DNA from: Kyrpidia spormannii
Lineage (GTDB): Bacteria; Bacillota; Bacilli; Kyrpidiales; Kyrpidiaceae
DNA length: 64,000 bases
Direction: 5' to 3'
NCBI RefSeq assembly: GCF_002804065.1
Contig: NZ_CP024955.1
Location: 1,116,001-1,180,000 of the forward strand
Positions 17,312 through 25,084 of the stretch are shown here, piece by piece. Every line of letters starts with the position of its first letter. Position 1 is the first letter of the stretch. The position numbers and the translations under genes were made by a program. Under the pieces are notes generated by a model. The model was not told the DNA's origin. It ran no database searches and was given only the letters and a program-made list of their open reading frames with translations.

Positions 17312-18769
17312 GAGGTTGTCCCGGTCGTCGTGGATTTTCGTGATGGCCTTTTTCTTCAATTTACGCGGTGATGGATTTGTTTTCCTGCTGTGGTTGCGGA
17401 TGTACACATTTGTGTAATGCATCAAGGAGCAGAGGGATTTGGCGAAATCCCTTGACGGTCCTGAACTTTTTCTCCACCTCCAAAAATCCTGCAGCCGCCC
17501 AGCGCAGCACCTGTTCCCCATTCTGCCAGCGCTTGACGTTCCGACTCACCATCCGCACCTTCTCATTGGCTGATTCGATCGCATTCGTCGAGCGCAGAGT
17601 TCCCCGAAGCAGTTCCGGAACTCCCAGCCGGATCACGGTCACGGTCTCTTCCATCCCCTCGCGCAAACTGGCTGCTGCCCCTGGATACGCCTTCTCAAGT
17701 TGTGCCGCCAAGCGCCGCAGGGCCGCCAGTGCCTCTTTTTCGGTCTCCTGGCGCCAGGCCTCCCGCAATTGCCTCTTGACCCAATCTCGCTGTTTCTCCG
17801 GCAGATGCTCCAGGACATTGCGCTCCTTGTGCACCTGACACCGCTGAACCAATGCCGTCTCTCCAAACACGTCCCGTACTGCGGCACGCAAAGCCTTACT
17901 CCCGTCGATGACGACCAGGATCCCATCATCGGTTTTCAGTCCCCGGTCCACAAGATCGGTCAGCAGTCCTTTGCACACTGTCGCATTCTCTGTCGCTCCC
18001 TCCCAGACGCCCAGGATCTGCTTCTGTCCCCCTACGTCAATCCCTAATGCCGCCACTACGGTGTGGTCCGCCATGACGATCCCGTCAATAACTAGCGCCA
18101 CGTACCGGCGGTCGTCTAGGCGCCGCTGCATGAGTTTTTCGAACAGCTTCTTCGTGGCGGCAATGAAACGCCGGCTGACGGCGCTCTTGCTCGTGCCGGA
18201 GGTTTCCACCTCGTTTCCGACCGGCTCAAGACCAAACGCATAGTTTCGGGTCGACAAGCCATGAATCATCCGCTCCAACGCGGCCTGGGTCAGCAGCGTT
18301 GGATCCTGAAAAGCCTGGTAGGTCTCCAGCGGGATTTCATGACCGTCGACGCTGCGTACCCGAACTTTTTCCACAGCCACCTTCCGGCCCCCAAGCATCA
18401 CGGAGCCCTTTTCCTTTCCGTGTCGCACAGCCTTGCGCTTTGGATTGTGTTTCCCTTTGGGGCCCACCAAAGCTTCGACTTCCTCTCGCATCATGAGTTG
18501 AATCACTCGAAGCCCGGTTTGAACCGCCAAGGCCATGAGTCCCTCTTTCGCGCTCTCCATCACGTCCAGTAGCGACAGTTGGAGGGTGAACTGCTGAGAG
18601 GGATCCAGTGTCGAAAACAGGCTCTGGTCATTTCTCACAATTTGATGTACCCTTGATTTCATAGGTGGCGTTCTCCTTTCTTCGTTGTGCCCAATCCCGT
18701 TATACCAAACGGGTTTAGGAGACCGCCACCTTCAAATTTCCACGAAACCTGGGACAACGCCAGAGAAAA
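17304..18769 (-). mobile_element. intact IS256-family element, copy A, with 8-bp target duplication
   Basis: The element spans 17312-18761 (1450 bp). Its ends are imperfect inverted repeats: GGCGTTGTCCCAGG at the transposase start side and GAGGTTGTCCCGG at the other, followed by similar TCGTGGA-TTT sequence. The flanking octamer AGAGAAAA occurs at 17304-17311 and again at 18762-18769, as expected for the 8-9 bp duplication made by IS256 elements. It is almost identical to copy B at 60881-62329. The undisturbed target read GGAAGGG AGAGAAAA TGTT ATG, so it landed between the ribosome-binding site and start codon of the next gene. Confidence 0.95.
17361..18662 (-). CDS. IS256-family (mutator) transposase, copy A
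   Basis: DDE transposase of 433 residues, the full length for the family. Catalytic positions: D in LVIDGIVMADH, D in VVIDGSKALR, and E in STNAIESANEKV, with the family signature H in QRCQVHKERN between. It is intact and differs from copy B at only three residues (F/L, T/P, V/A). The ATG is preceded by GGAGAACGCCACCT-type sequence. The element is likely to be active, or was until recently. Confidence 0.95.
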   Translation of the reverse strand: MKSRVHQIVRNDQSLFSTLDPSQQFTLQLSLLDVMESAKEGLMALAVQTGLRVIQLMMREEVEALVGPKGKHNPKRKAVRHGKEKGSVMLGGRKVAVEKVRVRSVDGHEIPLETYQAFQDPTLLTQAALERMIHGLSTRNYAFGLEPVGNEVETSGTSKSAVSRRFIAATKKLFEKLMQRRLDDRRYVALVIDGIVMADHTVVAALGIDVGGQKQILGVWEGATENATVCKGLLTDLVDRGLKTDDGILVVIDGSKALRAAVRDVFGETALVQRCQVHKERNVLEHLPEKQRDWVKRQLREAWRQETEKEALAALRRLAAQLEKAYPGAAASLREGMEETVTVIRLGVPELLRGTLRSTNAIESANEKVRMVSRNVKRWQNGEQVLRWAAAGFLEVEKKFRTVKGFRQIPLLLDALHKCVHPQPQQENKSITA

Positions 18770-18773
18770 TGTT

Positions 18774-19583
18774 ATGAACAATAAGCTCGTTATTGGTTCT
18801 CTTTTTACAACTCTTATCTTTACCTGTGTCTCACCTGCTTTGGCTAGTTCAAGCCAAGAAAGTTCTGTGTCATTTCCCACTTTACAGGTTACAACAACTG
18901 AACTCCATCTTGATCCAAAGATAAACAGAGAATTCGAGAAGTTTCTTTCCAACAAAGTAAGTAGCACACATTCAGCAACATATGTGCCTACTTTGTCCGA
19001 CATACAGCAGTTTGTAGATTACGCTGCTAAAAATGGTATTATTGAGAACACACAAGTGGCAAAGTTGAACCTCACCAAGGAGTTGGTGAGAGCAAGCATG
19101 AAAACCGTTGTTGCTGCTGGGCGGGTAGCGGGGTATAAACTGGCAGCGGAATGTCTAGACCATTCGTTACAAGATTCGCCAAGTGAAGTAATCTACTCTT
19201 CCGGTTCGTGGCAGAGTAATCTTGTTAAAAGTAGCCCAGTATATCAAAGCATGATTGGCTCAGTCAGAAATCAGTTGAAAAACTACCCATACTCTTCATA
19301 TTCTACATACGGTTCTATGACACTTAACAACCCAAAAGATTTATTTTTGTCCCTGAATAAGGTAAACTACTCAATAGGTGCGTCTAAAAGCAATGGAACA
19401 TGGACTATTTCTGTGGTAGTTTATGATACATATAATTTTGAATATCAGAACTGGATGGGTGCACCGGGCATTTACGGGAACGTGGTAACTATTCTGAATA
19501 ACTACGGTGCATACGCTCAAAGTATTGGGGCAGTAGTCCCCTACAAAATTTGGATCTTTATGCAGGAGTCGTTTAGACCGTAA
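18774..19583 (+). CDS. secreted protein of unknown function, separated from its ribosome-binding site by IS256
   Basis: Protein of 269 residues with a clear Sec signal peptide (about 1-24, ending PALA) and no other membrane segment. The mature part is polar, with few cysteines. A C-terminal region (VVVYDTYNFEYQNW, IYGNVVTILNNYGAYAQS) looks like a distinct folded domain, but I do not recognise the family. The ATG at 18774 is chosen because removing the IS256 restores GGAAGGG 12 bases upstream; the IS now lies immediately before the start, so translation should be greatly reduced unless the IS supplies signals. It is followed 147 bases later by a membrane-anchored protein; the two could be a secreted effector and its protective partner, but this is inference. 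Confidence 0.65.
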   Translation: MNNKLVIGSLFTTLIFTCVSPALASSSQESSVSFPTLQVTTTELHLDPKINREFEKFLSNKVSSTHSATYVPTLSDIQQFVDYAAKNGIIENTQVAKLNLTKELVRASMKTVVAAGRVAGYKLAAECLDHSLQDSPSEVIYSSGSWQSNLVKSSPVYQSMIGSVRNQLKNYPYSSYSTYGSMTLNNPKDLFLSLNKVNYSIGASKSNGTWTISVVVYDTYNFEYQNWMGAPGIYGNVVTILNNYGAYAQSIGAVVPYKIWIFMQESFRP

Positions 19584-19729
19584 TCACATACATATATACT
19601 TCTAAGGGCTTTGATCCAGTATATGGAGAAGTCAGCCGTCTATCACATTAAAATGGATGAGAGGTACAATCTTTAATTAACACTAGCGTAAAGGGAGGGG
19701 TAAAAATAGAGCTGGCAAAGAAGAGGTTT

Positions 19730-20218
19730 ATGAAAGTCTTGTTGATTATATTGATTATAGGACTTGCTGTTATTCTGATATTCCTATTACCAACTTTTTT
19801 AATCGGCCTCAGTGGTTTTGGCCCTGGCCCCTCGGATTATGCTTTTGACTTACCGGGAGGATATCAATTAGTCAGAACTTCTGCTCATGATGTAAAAATC
19901 GTCCCAAAGGATGGATGGGACCCACGAAATCCACCACCTCTGATACCGGCTAAGGTAGTCGAAGTGGCTTTTGATCAACGATACATTTTGGCGAAACGAT
20001 ATGAACTAAGAGCGGCGTACCCAGGAAGCAACAATAGTTATGAAATTCCAGACGAACAAAAAGCTGTGTATTACATTTTTGATACTCTGGCGTTAAAAAT
20101 TTACGAGTATCGAAGTTTGGAGGAATTCAATAATGCCAGGGAGATGTTGAAAGTCCCACCAACCCTTAAATTGAGAGATGTGGCGGATATAGCGCGAAGC
20201 TCCAACCCTCCAGAGTGA
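19730..20218 (+). CDS. membrane-anchored protein, DUF3997-like
   Basis: Protein of 162 residues: one strong N-terminal membrane helix (4-28), then an extracytoplasmic domain with DYAFDLPGGYQLVRTSAHDV and a later YYIFDTLALKIYEY, a layout I associate with the DUF3997-type family of small Bacillus lipoproteins and membrane proteins. A GGGAGGGG site at 19695-19702 lies too far from ATG 19730, so an upstream non-ATG start (ATA or CTG about 20-30 bases earlier) is possible. It is probably cotranscribed with the secreted-protein gene before it. Function unknown. Confidence 0.55.
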   Translation: MKVLLIILIIGLAVILIFLLPTFLIGLSGFGPGPSDYAFDLPGGYQLVRTSAHDVKIVPKDGWDPRNPPPLIPAKVVEVAFDQRYILAKRYELRAAYPGSNNSYEIPDEQKAVYYIFDTLALKIYEYRSLEEFNNAREMLKVPPTLKLRDVADIARSSNPPE

Positions 20219-20280
20219 AAGATATAATCAAAATGACCTGAATCCCCAATACATGCGGGTGGCCGGGCAAGCTTCTTTGT

Positions 20281-20373
20281 GTTCGCGTTGGCCCCGCACT
20301 CATCAAGGTCAGGCCCGGTTACGATTCTGACTTGTTGCGCGATGTGGTGCGCACGCTGGCCTCCCTATGCTGA
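20281..20373 (+). pseudogene. IS66 TnpA C-terminal fragment
   Basis: The frame encodes VRVGPALIKVRPGYDSDLLR followed by DVVRTLASLC and a stop, matching the end of IS66 TnpA proteins (compare VVIRVHQIVLEARPG and LADLVRALMSRC in the copy at 8.5 kb). Only about 30 residues survive. It abuts the IS630-type terminal repeat at 20374-20405. Confidence 0.6.
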
Positions 20374-20405
20374 ACCTCAAGTTTGACAGTTGGGGACCCC
20401 TGATG
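20374..20405. repeat. IS630-type terminal sequence, second occurrence
   Basis: TCAAGTTTGACAGTTGGGG followed by ACCCCTGATG matches 7865-7894 almost exactly. At the first site it lies at the end of an IS630 transposase remnant, so this is probably a solo end of the same element. Read on the minus strand it supplies the last residues and the stop codon of the small gene 20377-20559. Confidence 0.55.
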
Positions 20406-20559
20406 TGATGGCAATTCCGCGCTGCTGCGCGGTTTTTTCATGGATTAGGGCTACTTGCGGGCCGAAAACGTAGGTCAAAGCGGACTCGAACGCTTGTTGC
20501 ACCTCCCTCACCACTGGAGCTGCGATGCCTTTCGTCTGTTTGAGCCCGTTGTTCGTCAT
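20377..20559 (-). CDS. small protein, MTNNGLKQ family, 3' end replaced by IS sequence
   Basis: Sixty residues from the ATG at 20559, which has a good AGGAG site nine bases before it. The N-terminus MTNNGLKQTKGIAAP is related to that of the 56-residue protein at 36961-37131 (MTTNGYKQEKDTAAP), which defines a small local family. The last residues SGVPNCQT are read from the IS630-type terminal repeat, so the native C-terminus was lost. Function unknown. Confidence 0.5.
   Translation of the reverse strand: MTNNGLKQTKGIAAPVVREVQQAFESALTYVFGPQVALIHEKTAQQRGIAITSGVPNCQT
20417..20438 (+). terminator. Rho-independent terminator
   Basis: Perfect six-base stem CCGCGC / GCGCGG around a TGCT loop, followed by six Ts. 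It stands downstream of the 18.8-20.2 kb pair on the plus strand, with IS relics between. Confidence 0.75.
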
Positions 20560-20685
20560 CACAAATCACTCCTGGTATCATTTTACACCAGGGCGGGGTC
20601 GTGTCTATTCATGATTTTACTTGAGGCAACAAAAATCACTGCCTCCGATGACTCCCTGACCGCTATTGTTCGATGGTAAGCCCTC

Positions 20686-20724
20686 TTGACAAGAAAGTAA
20701 GAAAATAAGAAAATAAGAACGACA
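20686..20724 (+). promoter_or_regulatory. promoter region of the AbrB/PIN pair with 8-bp direct repeats
   Basis: TTGACA at 20686-20691 is a consensus -35 box. It is followed by three near-perfect tandem copies of TAAGAAAA, which may bind the AbrB-type antitoxin encoded 23 bases downstream. The -10 box is poor (GAAAAT at 17-bp spacing). Confidence 0.5.
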
Positions 20725-20746
20725 CAAAGCAAAGGGGGCGAACCGT

Positions 20747-21019
20747 GTGGAGCGTATCGTACATCCGACGGAACGCGGACAGATAACAATCCCGAAGAGT
20801 ATCCGGGAGGCGTTGCGTATCTCGGCGGATACACCACTTGTCATCCGCCAAGAAGGAACGCGGATCATCATTGAGCCACTTTCCGGTCTAGATCGTCTCA
20901 CCCGTAAACTTGAACAGGAGGCAAAGATTCGGGGGATGTCACCGGAAGACTTGGTTGCGGAAGTGGAGAGTGTCCGACAGGAGTTTTTCGACAAACGAAC
21001 GGACGTGAAACATGAATAA
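20747..21019 (+). CDS. AbrB/MazE-type antitoxin (SpoVT-AbrB domain)
   Basis: Ninety residues. The swapped-hairpin AbrB fold is seen in RGQITIPKSIREALRISAD and IEPLSG; the C-terminal half is helical (ELEQEAKIRGMSPEDLVAEV type) and would bind the toxin. The GTG start has AAAGGGGG seven bases upstream. The stop overlaps the toxin start by one base (TAATG), the usual arrangement for a toxin-antitoxin operon. Confidence 0.85.
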   Translation: MERIVHPTERGQITIPKSIREALRISADTPLVIRQEGTRIIIEPLSGLDRLTRKLEQEAKIRGMSPEDLVAEVESVRQEFFDKRTDVKHE

Positions 21020-21522
21020 TGGCTCGACTTTGGTGCCTGGACACGAACGTGCTGATTTCGGGATTGGTGTTTCGAGGGCCTGAGCACTCGCTTCTTCGAC
21101 GGTTACAAGATCGTCAAGAACCCGTATTGTGGTTTCCCACAATTGAGAATGAAGTCCAGGAGGTATTGGCAAGGAAATTTGGAACGGTTGATGTTGATTG
21201 GGCGGGTGCGTTTCCAACCCGCACTCGACTGATAGTACAGGAACCACCGCCTGACCTCCACATCGAACAAGCGATTAAGGAACTTCGCGACCCCAAAGAT
21301 GGACCGATTTTGGCGGCCGCCCGGTTCTATAAAGCGGATTTCCTAGTCACCGGAGACAAGGATCTTTTGGTGTTGGGCCAACCCGACGATTCACGAAAAG
21401 CCTTGCGAAACTCGACCCCAACTCACGCAAGGCTGTCAAGAAAGCAATGGAGTTGTTGTTGGAGAACCCCCACATCCTTCGTTACGAACACGGAAGATGG
21501 AGGGATACGAAGGGGCATTTGA
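21019..21522 (+). pseudogene. PIN-domain toxin (VapC-like), 3' end replaced
   Basis: PIN ribonuclease toxin partner of the AbrB antitoxin. Conserved acidic residues: D in WCLDTNVLIS near the N-terminus, E in ENEVQEVLA, and D in DPKDGPILAAA with D in VTGDKDLLVLG. Homology stops after VLG (about 21378). The frame then runs out of frame through a RelE relic that begins at 21384, so the last strand of the fold is replaced by about 45 junk residues. The active-site residues are all present, so some activity cannot be excluded. Confidence 0.75.
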
Positions 21523-21628
21523 AGCAAGCGCCAACATGGACATCCGTATCACGTTTCACGATGAAAAAACAGACACCATTGTGCTTCGGAATGTCGGACG
21601 CCATGATGACGCACTGTCCAACCCTTGA
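21384..21628 (+). pseudogene. RelE/ParE-family toxin relic (frameshifted)
   Basis: Frame one reads RRFTKSLAKLDPNSRKAVKK then AMELLLENPHILRYEHGRW; after a shift near 21530 the frame reads ANMDIRITFHDEKTDTIVLR and NVGRHDDALSNP before a stop. Together these are the start and end of a RelE-superfamily mRNA interferase. The middle (normally PSLRVKKLQG) is degraded and no antitoxin remains. Confidence 0.7.
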
Positions 21629-21698
21629 GAATAGTTCATCCGGCAAGGTTTCGATGAGCTCCCGGACCTGCCGGTAGTCGATCGCTCGATTTCTGCCG

Positions 21699-21798
21699 GC
21701 GGTTTCACGATATGTGGACGGCGAACATCGCGTGGCCTACACGATTGTTGAAGACGGGGACACAGAGCCTTTTGTTCTCATTTTGCTCGTTGGGACGT
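21699..21798 (+). pseudogene. fragment of a second RelE-type toxin
   Basis: Encodes YVDGEHRVAYTIVEDGDTEP and FVLILLVGT, nearly identical to residues about 59-87 of the intact toxin at 25077-25385. The flanks are unrelated. It shows that the same toxin gene once existed, or was copied, at this site. Confidence 0.7.
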
Positions 21799-22258
21799 GG
21801 TGCCGGCAGCGAAGGCCGGGTGGGGAGCCGGCTGACGAAAGGGAGGGGCATGCAGAGCGGAAGTGGCTGTCGGGCTACCCATCATCGTCGAAACCCGCAC
21901 TGCAGCACCGCACGTCCTTGTGTTCGAGGTGTTCCTGTTTGTACGTCTTGACATGGATGGGTGGAGTGATCACATGTTTAAACCGCGTCTTTATCTCTGA
22001 GTTGCTCTGGTGGTTATCGGTTTGTCCGGCTAACCTCCGTTGCGGATGCTCTACCGACTGTGTGATCCCGACGCCCTTCCCTGGTTGAAACCGTGAACAC
22101 CAGCCCTTCTCTCTTTTGCTTCAGATCCAAATCCACGTCAAAACATGCTAAAGGTTAGCAATAATTACATTTCTTGGGTATCCAAGAAGTTGTCTTGCGA
22201 AAAAACGACATGGTAGACTTCGTATTGGGATAAAACATTCAGGTGGGGAGCAGAATCA
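21799..22258. other. intergenic region; no gene recognised
   Basis: A frame at 21860-22000 encodes VGLPIIVETRTAAPHVLVFE and could be a gene fragment, but no family was recognised. The last 12 bases hold the GGTGGGGAG site of the Mrr-like gene. Confidence 0.3.
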
Positions 22259-22897
22259 TTGGGCAAACGGCAACGCAATGAATTTGTATCGGTGGAGACC
22301 GGGTTAGTGGGATTGGCGGCAATCGCCTTTTATTTCCGCCAGTACCGGTTCGGCGTCGGAGCACTTGTTGTAGCTGGGCTTTTGCTCCTTTTAGTCCTGG
22401 TGGTAAGGAATCTAAGGGCACGGCAACGTTCTTTGGCCTCCGGAAAAAGGCCTTCCGGCAACACAAAGGCCAAGAAAATCACGACGCTCACCCGAGAGGA
22501 AGCTCTTCGTGTCTCTGATTTGGACAAGCTTTCCGGCCAGGCATTCGAGCAATTGCTCAAATACTACTATGAGGACCAGGGCTACAAGGTACAACTCACG
22601 CCGGCCAGCGGGGATCTCGGGGTGGATCTGATTTTGACGGATCCCAAGGACGGCATGAAAATCGCAGTGCAGGTCAAGCATTGGAAGAAGCCCGTCAACT
22701 TGGAAGCCGTGCAACAGGTTGTGGGCGGCCGGCGGCGCTATTCGTGCCTTGGGGCGTGGGTGGTGACGACGAGCAATTCTTTTCAGCCATCCGCACGCAC
22801 ACTTGCAGAGGCTAACAATGTACGCTTGATCAGTGGGCTGGATATAGAGCCAAAAATCAAAGGATGGCAGAAACGGCAATTACAACGGCTGAGATAA
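22259..22897 (+). CDS. membrane-anchored Mrr-like restriction endonuclease domain protein
   Basis: Protein of 212 residues. One or two membrane helices at about 16-50 (LVGLAAIAFYF; FGVGALVVAGLLLLLVLVV) are followed by an Mrr_cat (PF04471) nuclease domain at about 85-195. The PD-(D/E)XK-type core is intact: E in FEQLLKYYY, D in GDLGVDLI, and QVK in AVQVKHW. The TTG start at 22259 follows GGTGGGGAG by eight bases. Such membrane-anchored Mrr proteins are common in Firmicutes and are presumed to act on modified or incoming DNA; the true substrate is unknown. An IS256 relic follows directly. Confidence 0.75.
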   Translation: MGKRQRNEFVSVETGLVGLAAIAFYFRQYRFGVGALVVAGLLLLLVLVVRNLRARQRSLASGKRPSGNTKAKKITTLTREEALRVSDLDKLSGQAFEQLLKYYYEDQGYKVQLTPASGDLGVDLILTDPKDGMKIAVQVKHWKKPVNLEAVQQVVGGRRRYSCLGAWVVTTSNSFQPSARTLAEANNVRLISGLDIEPKIKGWQKRQLQRLR

Positions 22898-22916
22898 GAA
22901 GGTTTTGGGGGACGAG

Positions 22917-23153
22917 GATGTGACCAAACATATCGGAGCGCTGGCAGAATGGGGGACAGGTGCTGCGCTGGGCTGCCGCGGGTTTTCTTGAAGCGGAGAA
23001 GAAATTCCAGACCGTCAAGAGATATCGCCAAATCCCGTTGCTGATCGACGCATTACACAAGTGTGTACACCTTCAGTCGCAGCAGGAAGAAACATCCATA
23101 ACCGCGTAAATTGAGGAAAAAGGCCGTCACGAAAATTTACGACGACCGGGACA
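22917..23153 (+). pseudogene. IS256-family transposase, 3' remnant with right end
   Basis: The frame resembles the C-terminus of the IS256 transposases in this window (RWAAAGFLEAEKKF-like, then RQIPLLIDALHKCVH) and is followed by CCGTCACGAAAATTTACGACGACCGGGACAA-type sequence equal to the IS256 end at 62296-62329. Only about 60 codons survive and the frame is broken. It is a diverged third copy. Confidence 0.75.
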
Positions 23154-23274
23154 AGCCCAGGCCACGCAAAGACATTCGGTGTTTAGTCACGGTTTTGAGT
23201 GTGTTAAAACGGGTGAGAGACGATATATTGTATCATTTGTGCAAATTATCAATCGATTACTATTGTTGAAATCA

Positions 23275-23505
23275 AACGGCCCTCTTCCCTTGAACCGGGG
23301 ATAGGCCGGGGTTTTCCCCGTTCTTGACCCGGCTGAAGAAAGCGGCCAAGGCCCTCTCGACCTTAAACAGCACTTCCTGGGCTACTTGGGAATGTATCTC
23401 CCGGAGACGTTCCTTTTCTGCTCGATTATCTGAACGCCGAATTTTGCCGCTACACTCAGGTTGACCTGCCTGAGAAAACCAGAAATCTCCGACGTCCATA
23501 TCTTA
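23275..23505 (-). pseudogene. IS200/IS605 TnpB N-terminal remnant
   Basis: Encodes LREIHSQVAQEVLFKVERAL followed by AAFFSRVKNGENPG on the minus strand, the conserved N-terminal region of TnpB (RNA-guided nuclease of IS605-type elements). After that the sequence degenerates (SPVQGKRAV instead of the expected YPRFK). No catalytic region is left. Confidence 0.65.
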
Positions 23506-23552
23506 GTGATTACCCGCTGCATTGGGTGGGGAGGTAAACTGCTGGCATGGGA

Positions 23553-23581
23553 TTGCAGGTTTATAACGAATGCGTTATAAT
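23553..23581 (+). promoter_or_regulatory. sigma-A promoter with an operator palindrome, for higBA
   Basis: TTGCAG (23553-23558), 17-bp spacer, and TATAAT (23576-23581). The perfect inverted repeat TTATAACG-AATG-CGTTATAA (23561-23580) overlaps the spacer and the -10 box, which is the expected position for autorepression by the HigA-type antitoxin encoded downstream. Confidence 0.75.
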
Positions 23582-23623
23582 CTGTGGTGATAGCAACGCA
23601 AACAATACGAAAGTGGTGTCCTC

Positions 23624-23988
23624 GTGTATGAAATTGTCGTGTATAGAGATGCCGCGGCAAAAGTGAAATTGCTGACTTTCTCGCCCGAATCAGCGTAGAT
23701 GCTGGAGCGGGAAAGAGAGGCGCGGTTGTGCTAAAGCGGAAGCTGGACATGTATTTGCACCTTTTGTCCAAACAAGGCACCCGGTTGGGAAAGCCCTATG
23801 TGGATCATGTCGAAGGCCCGATTTGGGAATTGCGTCCGGGTCGGTACAGGGTGCCTTCTGTGGGATGGAGAGGAAACAAATTTGTCCTGCTTCATCAGTT
23901 CATGAAAAAGACGCAGAAAACGCCGAGACGTGTGATCGAGAAAGCAAGACGGGAATATGAGGACTGGGTTGCACGTCACGGTCTGTAA
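23624..23988 (+). pseudogene. HigB/RelE-type toxin (Gp49-like) with a one-base frameshift
   Basis: From GTG 23624 the frame reads MYEIVVYRDAAAK and then leaves the family; one base later the other frame continues EIADFLARIS, then LDMYLHLLSKQGTRLGKPYV, IWELRPGRYRV, FVLLHQFMKKTQKTPRR and a normal end at 23988. The shift lies in an AAAA run at 23659-23662; adding one A would join the parts. The toxin is therefore off unless ribosomal or RNA-polymerase slippage on the A-run restores it. The remaining open frame from GTG 23728 keeps the catalytic-side residues but lacks the first strands. Confidence 0.8.
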
Positions 23989-24036
23989 TGAACAGAATCA
24001 AGGTTAAAGCCGAGAACTCCAGAGGAGGGGGCCGAG

Positions 24037-24411
24037 ATGGACGAAAAGAAGGGCCTCGCCAGAGGCCCCGACGGTTTGCTGCATTGGCGGGACCTTCGCG
24101 ACCAGTTCTACACCAAAGAGGAGCAACGGCTGAACGACTTCCTGGCGGAGCTGATCGGGGCGATGGTTTTGCGCCGGCGACAGCTCGGCCTGACGCAGGA
24201 GCAACTGGCAGAAAAGGCCGGGGTCAAGCAATCGGCGATCGCCAGGCTGGAGACCGGGAACGCAGTGCCGCGCTTGGATACCCTGATTCGCATTGCGGAT
24301 GCGCTGGATCTGCGGCTGAAACTGGTCCCGGAGGAAGCCGGGAGGGAGCTTTCGGCGGCTTCGGAAGGACTGTGGTTATCACGGGGTTTTTACAGGAAGC
24401 CGAGACGTTGA
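24037..24411 (+). CDS. higA: HigA-type antitoxin (XRE helix-turn-helix)
   Basis: Protein of 124 residues with an XRE helix-turn-helix at about 46-100 (LRRRQLGLTQEQLAEKAGVK, QSAIARLETGNAVPRLDTL). The ATG follows GGAGGGGGCCGAG. It lies 48 bases after the frameshifted toxin gene in the toxin-first order typical of higBA. It presumably still represses the palindromic promoter at 23553-23581. Confidence 0.85.
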   Translation: MDEKKGLARGPDGLLHWRDLRDQFYTKEEQRLNDFLAELIGAMVLRRRQLGLTQEQLAEKAGVKQSAIARLETGNAVPRLDTLIRIADALDLRLKLVPEEAGRELSAASEGLWLSRGFYRKPRR

Positions 24412-24431
24412 GCGCTGAATGAAAAATGGCG

Positions 24432-24458
24432 AGAGGACTTCGGTCCTCTTTCTTTTTT
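24432..24458 (+). terminator. Rho-independent terminator after higBA
   Basis: Seven-base stem AGAGGAC / GTCCTCT closed by a TTCG tetraloop and followed by TTCTTTTTT. Confidence 0.85.
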
Positions 24459-24649
24459 CTCCCGGCTCACGTGTAGAGCGAGCGGTGTTTCGTGGCTTGT
24501 CATGCAGGTGTTACCCTTTCAGCTCGGAGCTTCTTTTGACACTCTAAGCGGCTGAAGGGCGGCTTTCCCGCCCGAGGGCTGTAAACGGGGCCACCTTCGG
24601 TCCCCTGTTTTTGGCAAATTTTCTCTTTACGTATTTGCCCTTTCGTTGT

Positions 24650-24666
24650 ATCCTTGAATCAAGGAT
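24650..24666 (+). promoter_or_regulatory. operator palindrome before the AbrB/RelE module
   Basis: Perfect inverted repeat ATCCTTG-AAT-CAAGGAT, 20 bases before the antitoxin ATG at 24686. Probably the autoregulatory site of this toxin-antitoxin operon. Confidence 0.6.
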
Positions 24667-24685
24667 GAAAGGAGACCGTCTAAAG

Positions 24686-25084
24686 ATGACGAAGTCGGCG
24701 TATGCTGTCAGTGTGCAGGAAAGGAGACACACGGCAGTGGAAAAGTATGTGCGGATCACGGGGAAGCGTCAAGTGACGATTCCAAAGGAGTTCTTTGATC
24801 AGCTTGGCATGGGAAACATTCTGCGTGCGTATATCGAGCGAGGGCGTCTTGTGCTGGAACCGGTTCGGGTGGAAGATCCGATGGACTTTTCGCAGGAAAT
24901 TATCAACGACTTGGCTGACGAAGGTTTGACTGGTGAGGAATTAAAAAGGGAGTTTGCGCGGCGTCGGGAGGGCCTGTTGGCGGCCATGAAGGAAGTGATT
25001 GCAGAAGCCCGCAAGGAGGCGCTGGACGGCTCAGAGACGGACGGGGACGCCTTTATGGAAGAGTTGATCAAAGGCGATGAGTGA
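24686..25084 (+). CDS. AbrB-family antitoxin
   Basis: SpoVT-AbrB antitoxin, 132 residues from ATG 24686. The DNA-binding hairpin is KYVRITGKRQVTIPKEFFDQ followed by LVLEPV; the long C-terminal helix (LKREFARRREGLLAAMKEVI) should cover the toxin. Two starts compete: ATG 24686 with AAAGGAG 11 bases before it, and GTG 24737 with AAGGAG ten bases before it; the second gives the family's usual length, and both sites may be used. The stop overlaps the toxin start by eight bases. Confidence 0.82.
   Translation: MTKSAYAVSVQERRHTAVEKYVRITGKRQVTIPKEFFDQLGMGNILRAYIERGRLVLEPVRVEDPMDFSQEIINDLADEGLTGEELKREFARRREGLLAAMKEVIAEARKEALDGSETDGDAFMEELIKGDE

Noticed and set aside
17361..18572. Several 100-150 codon frames antisense to the IS256 transposase
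   Set aside because: They are identical in both IS copies only because the transposase is, and carry no start signals.
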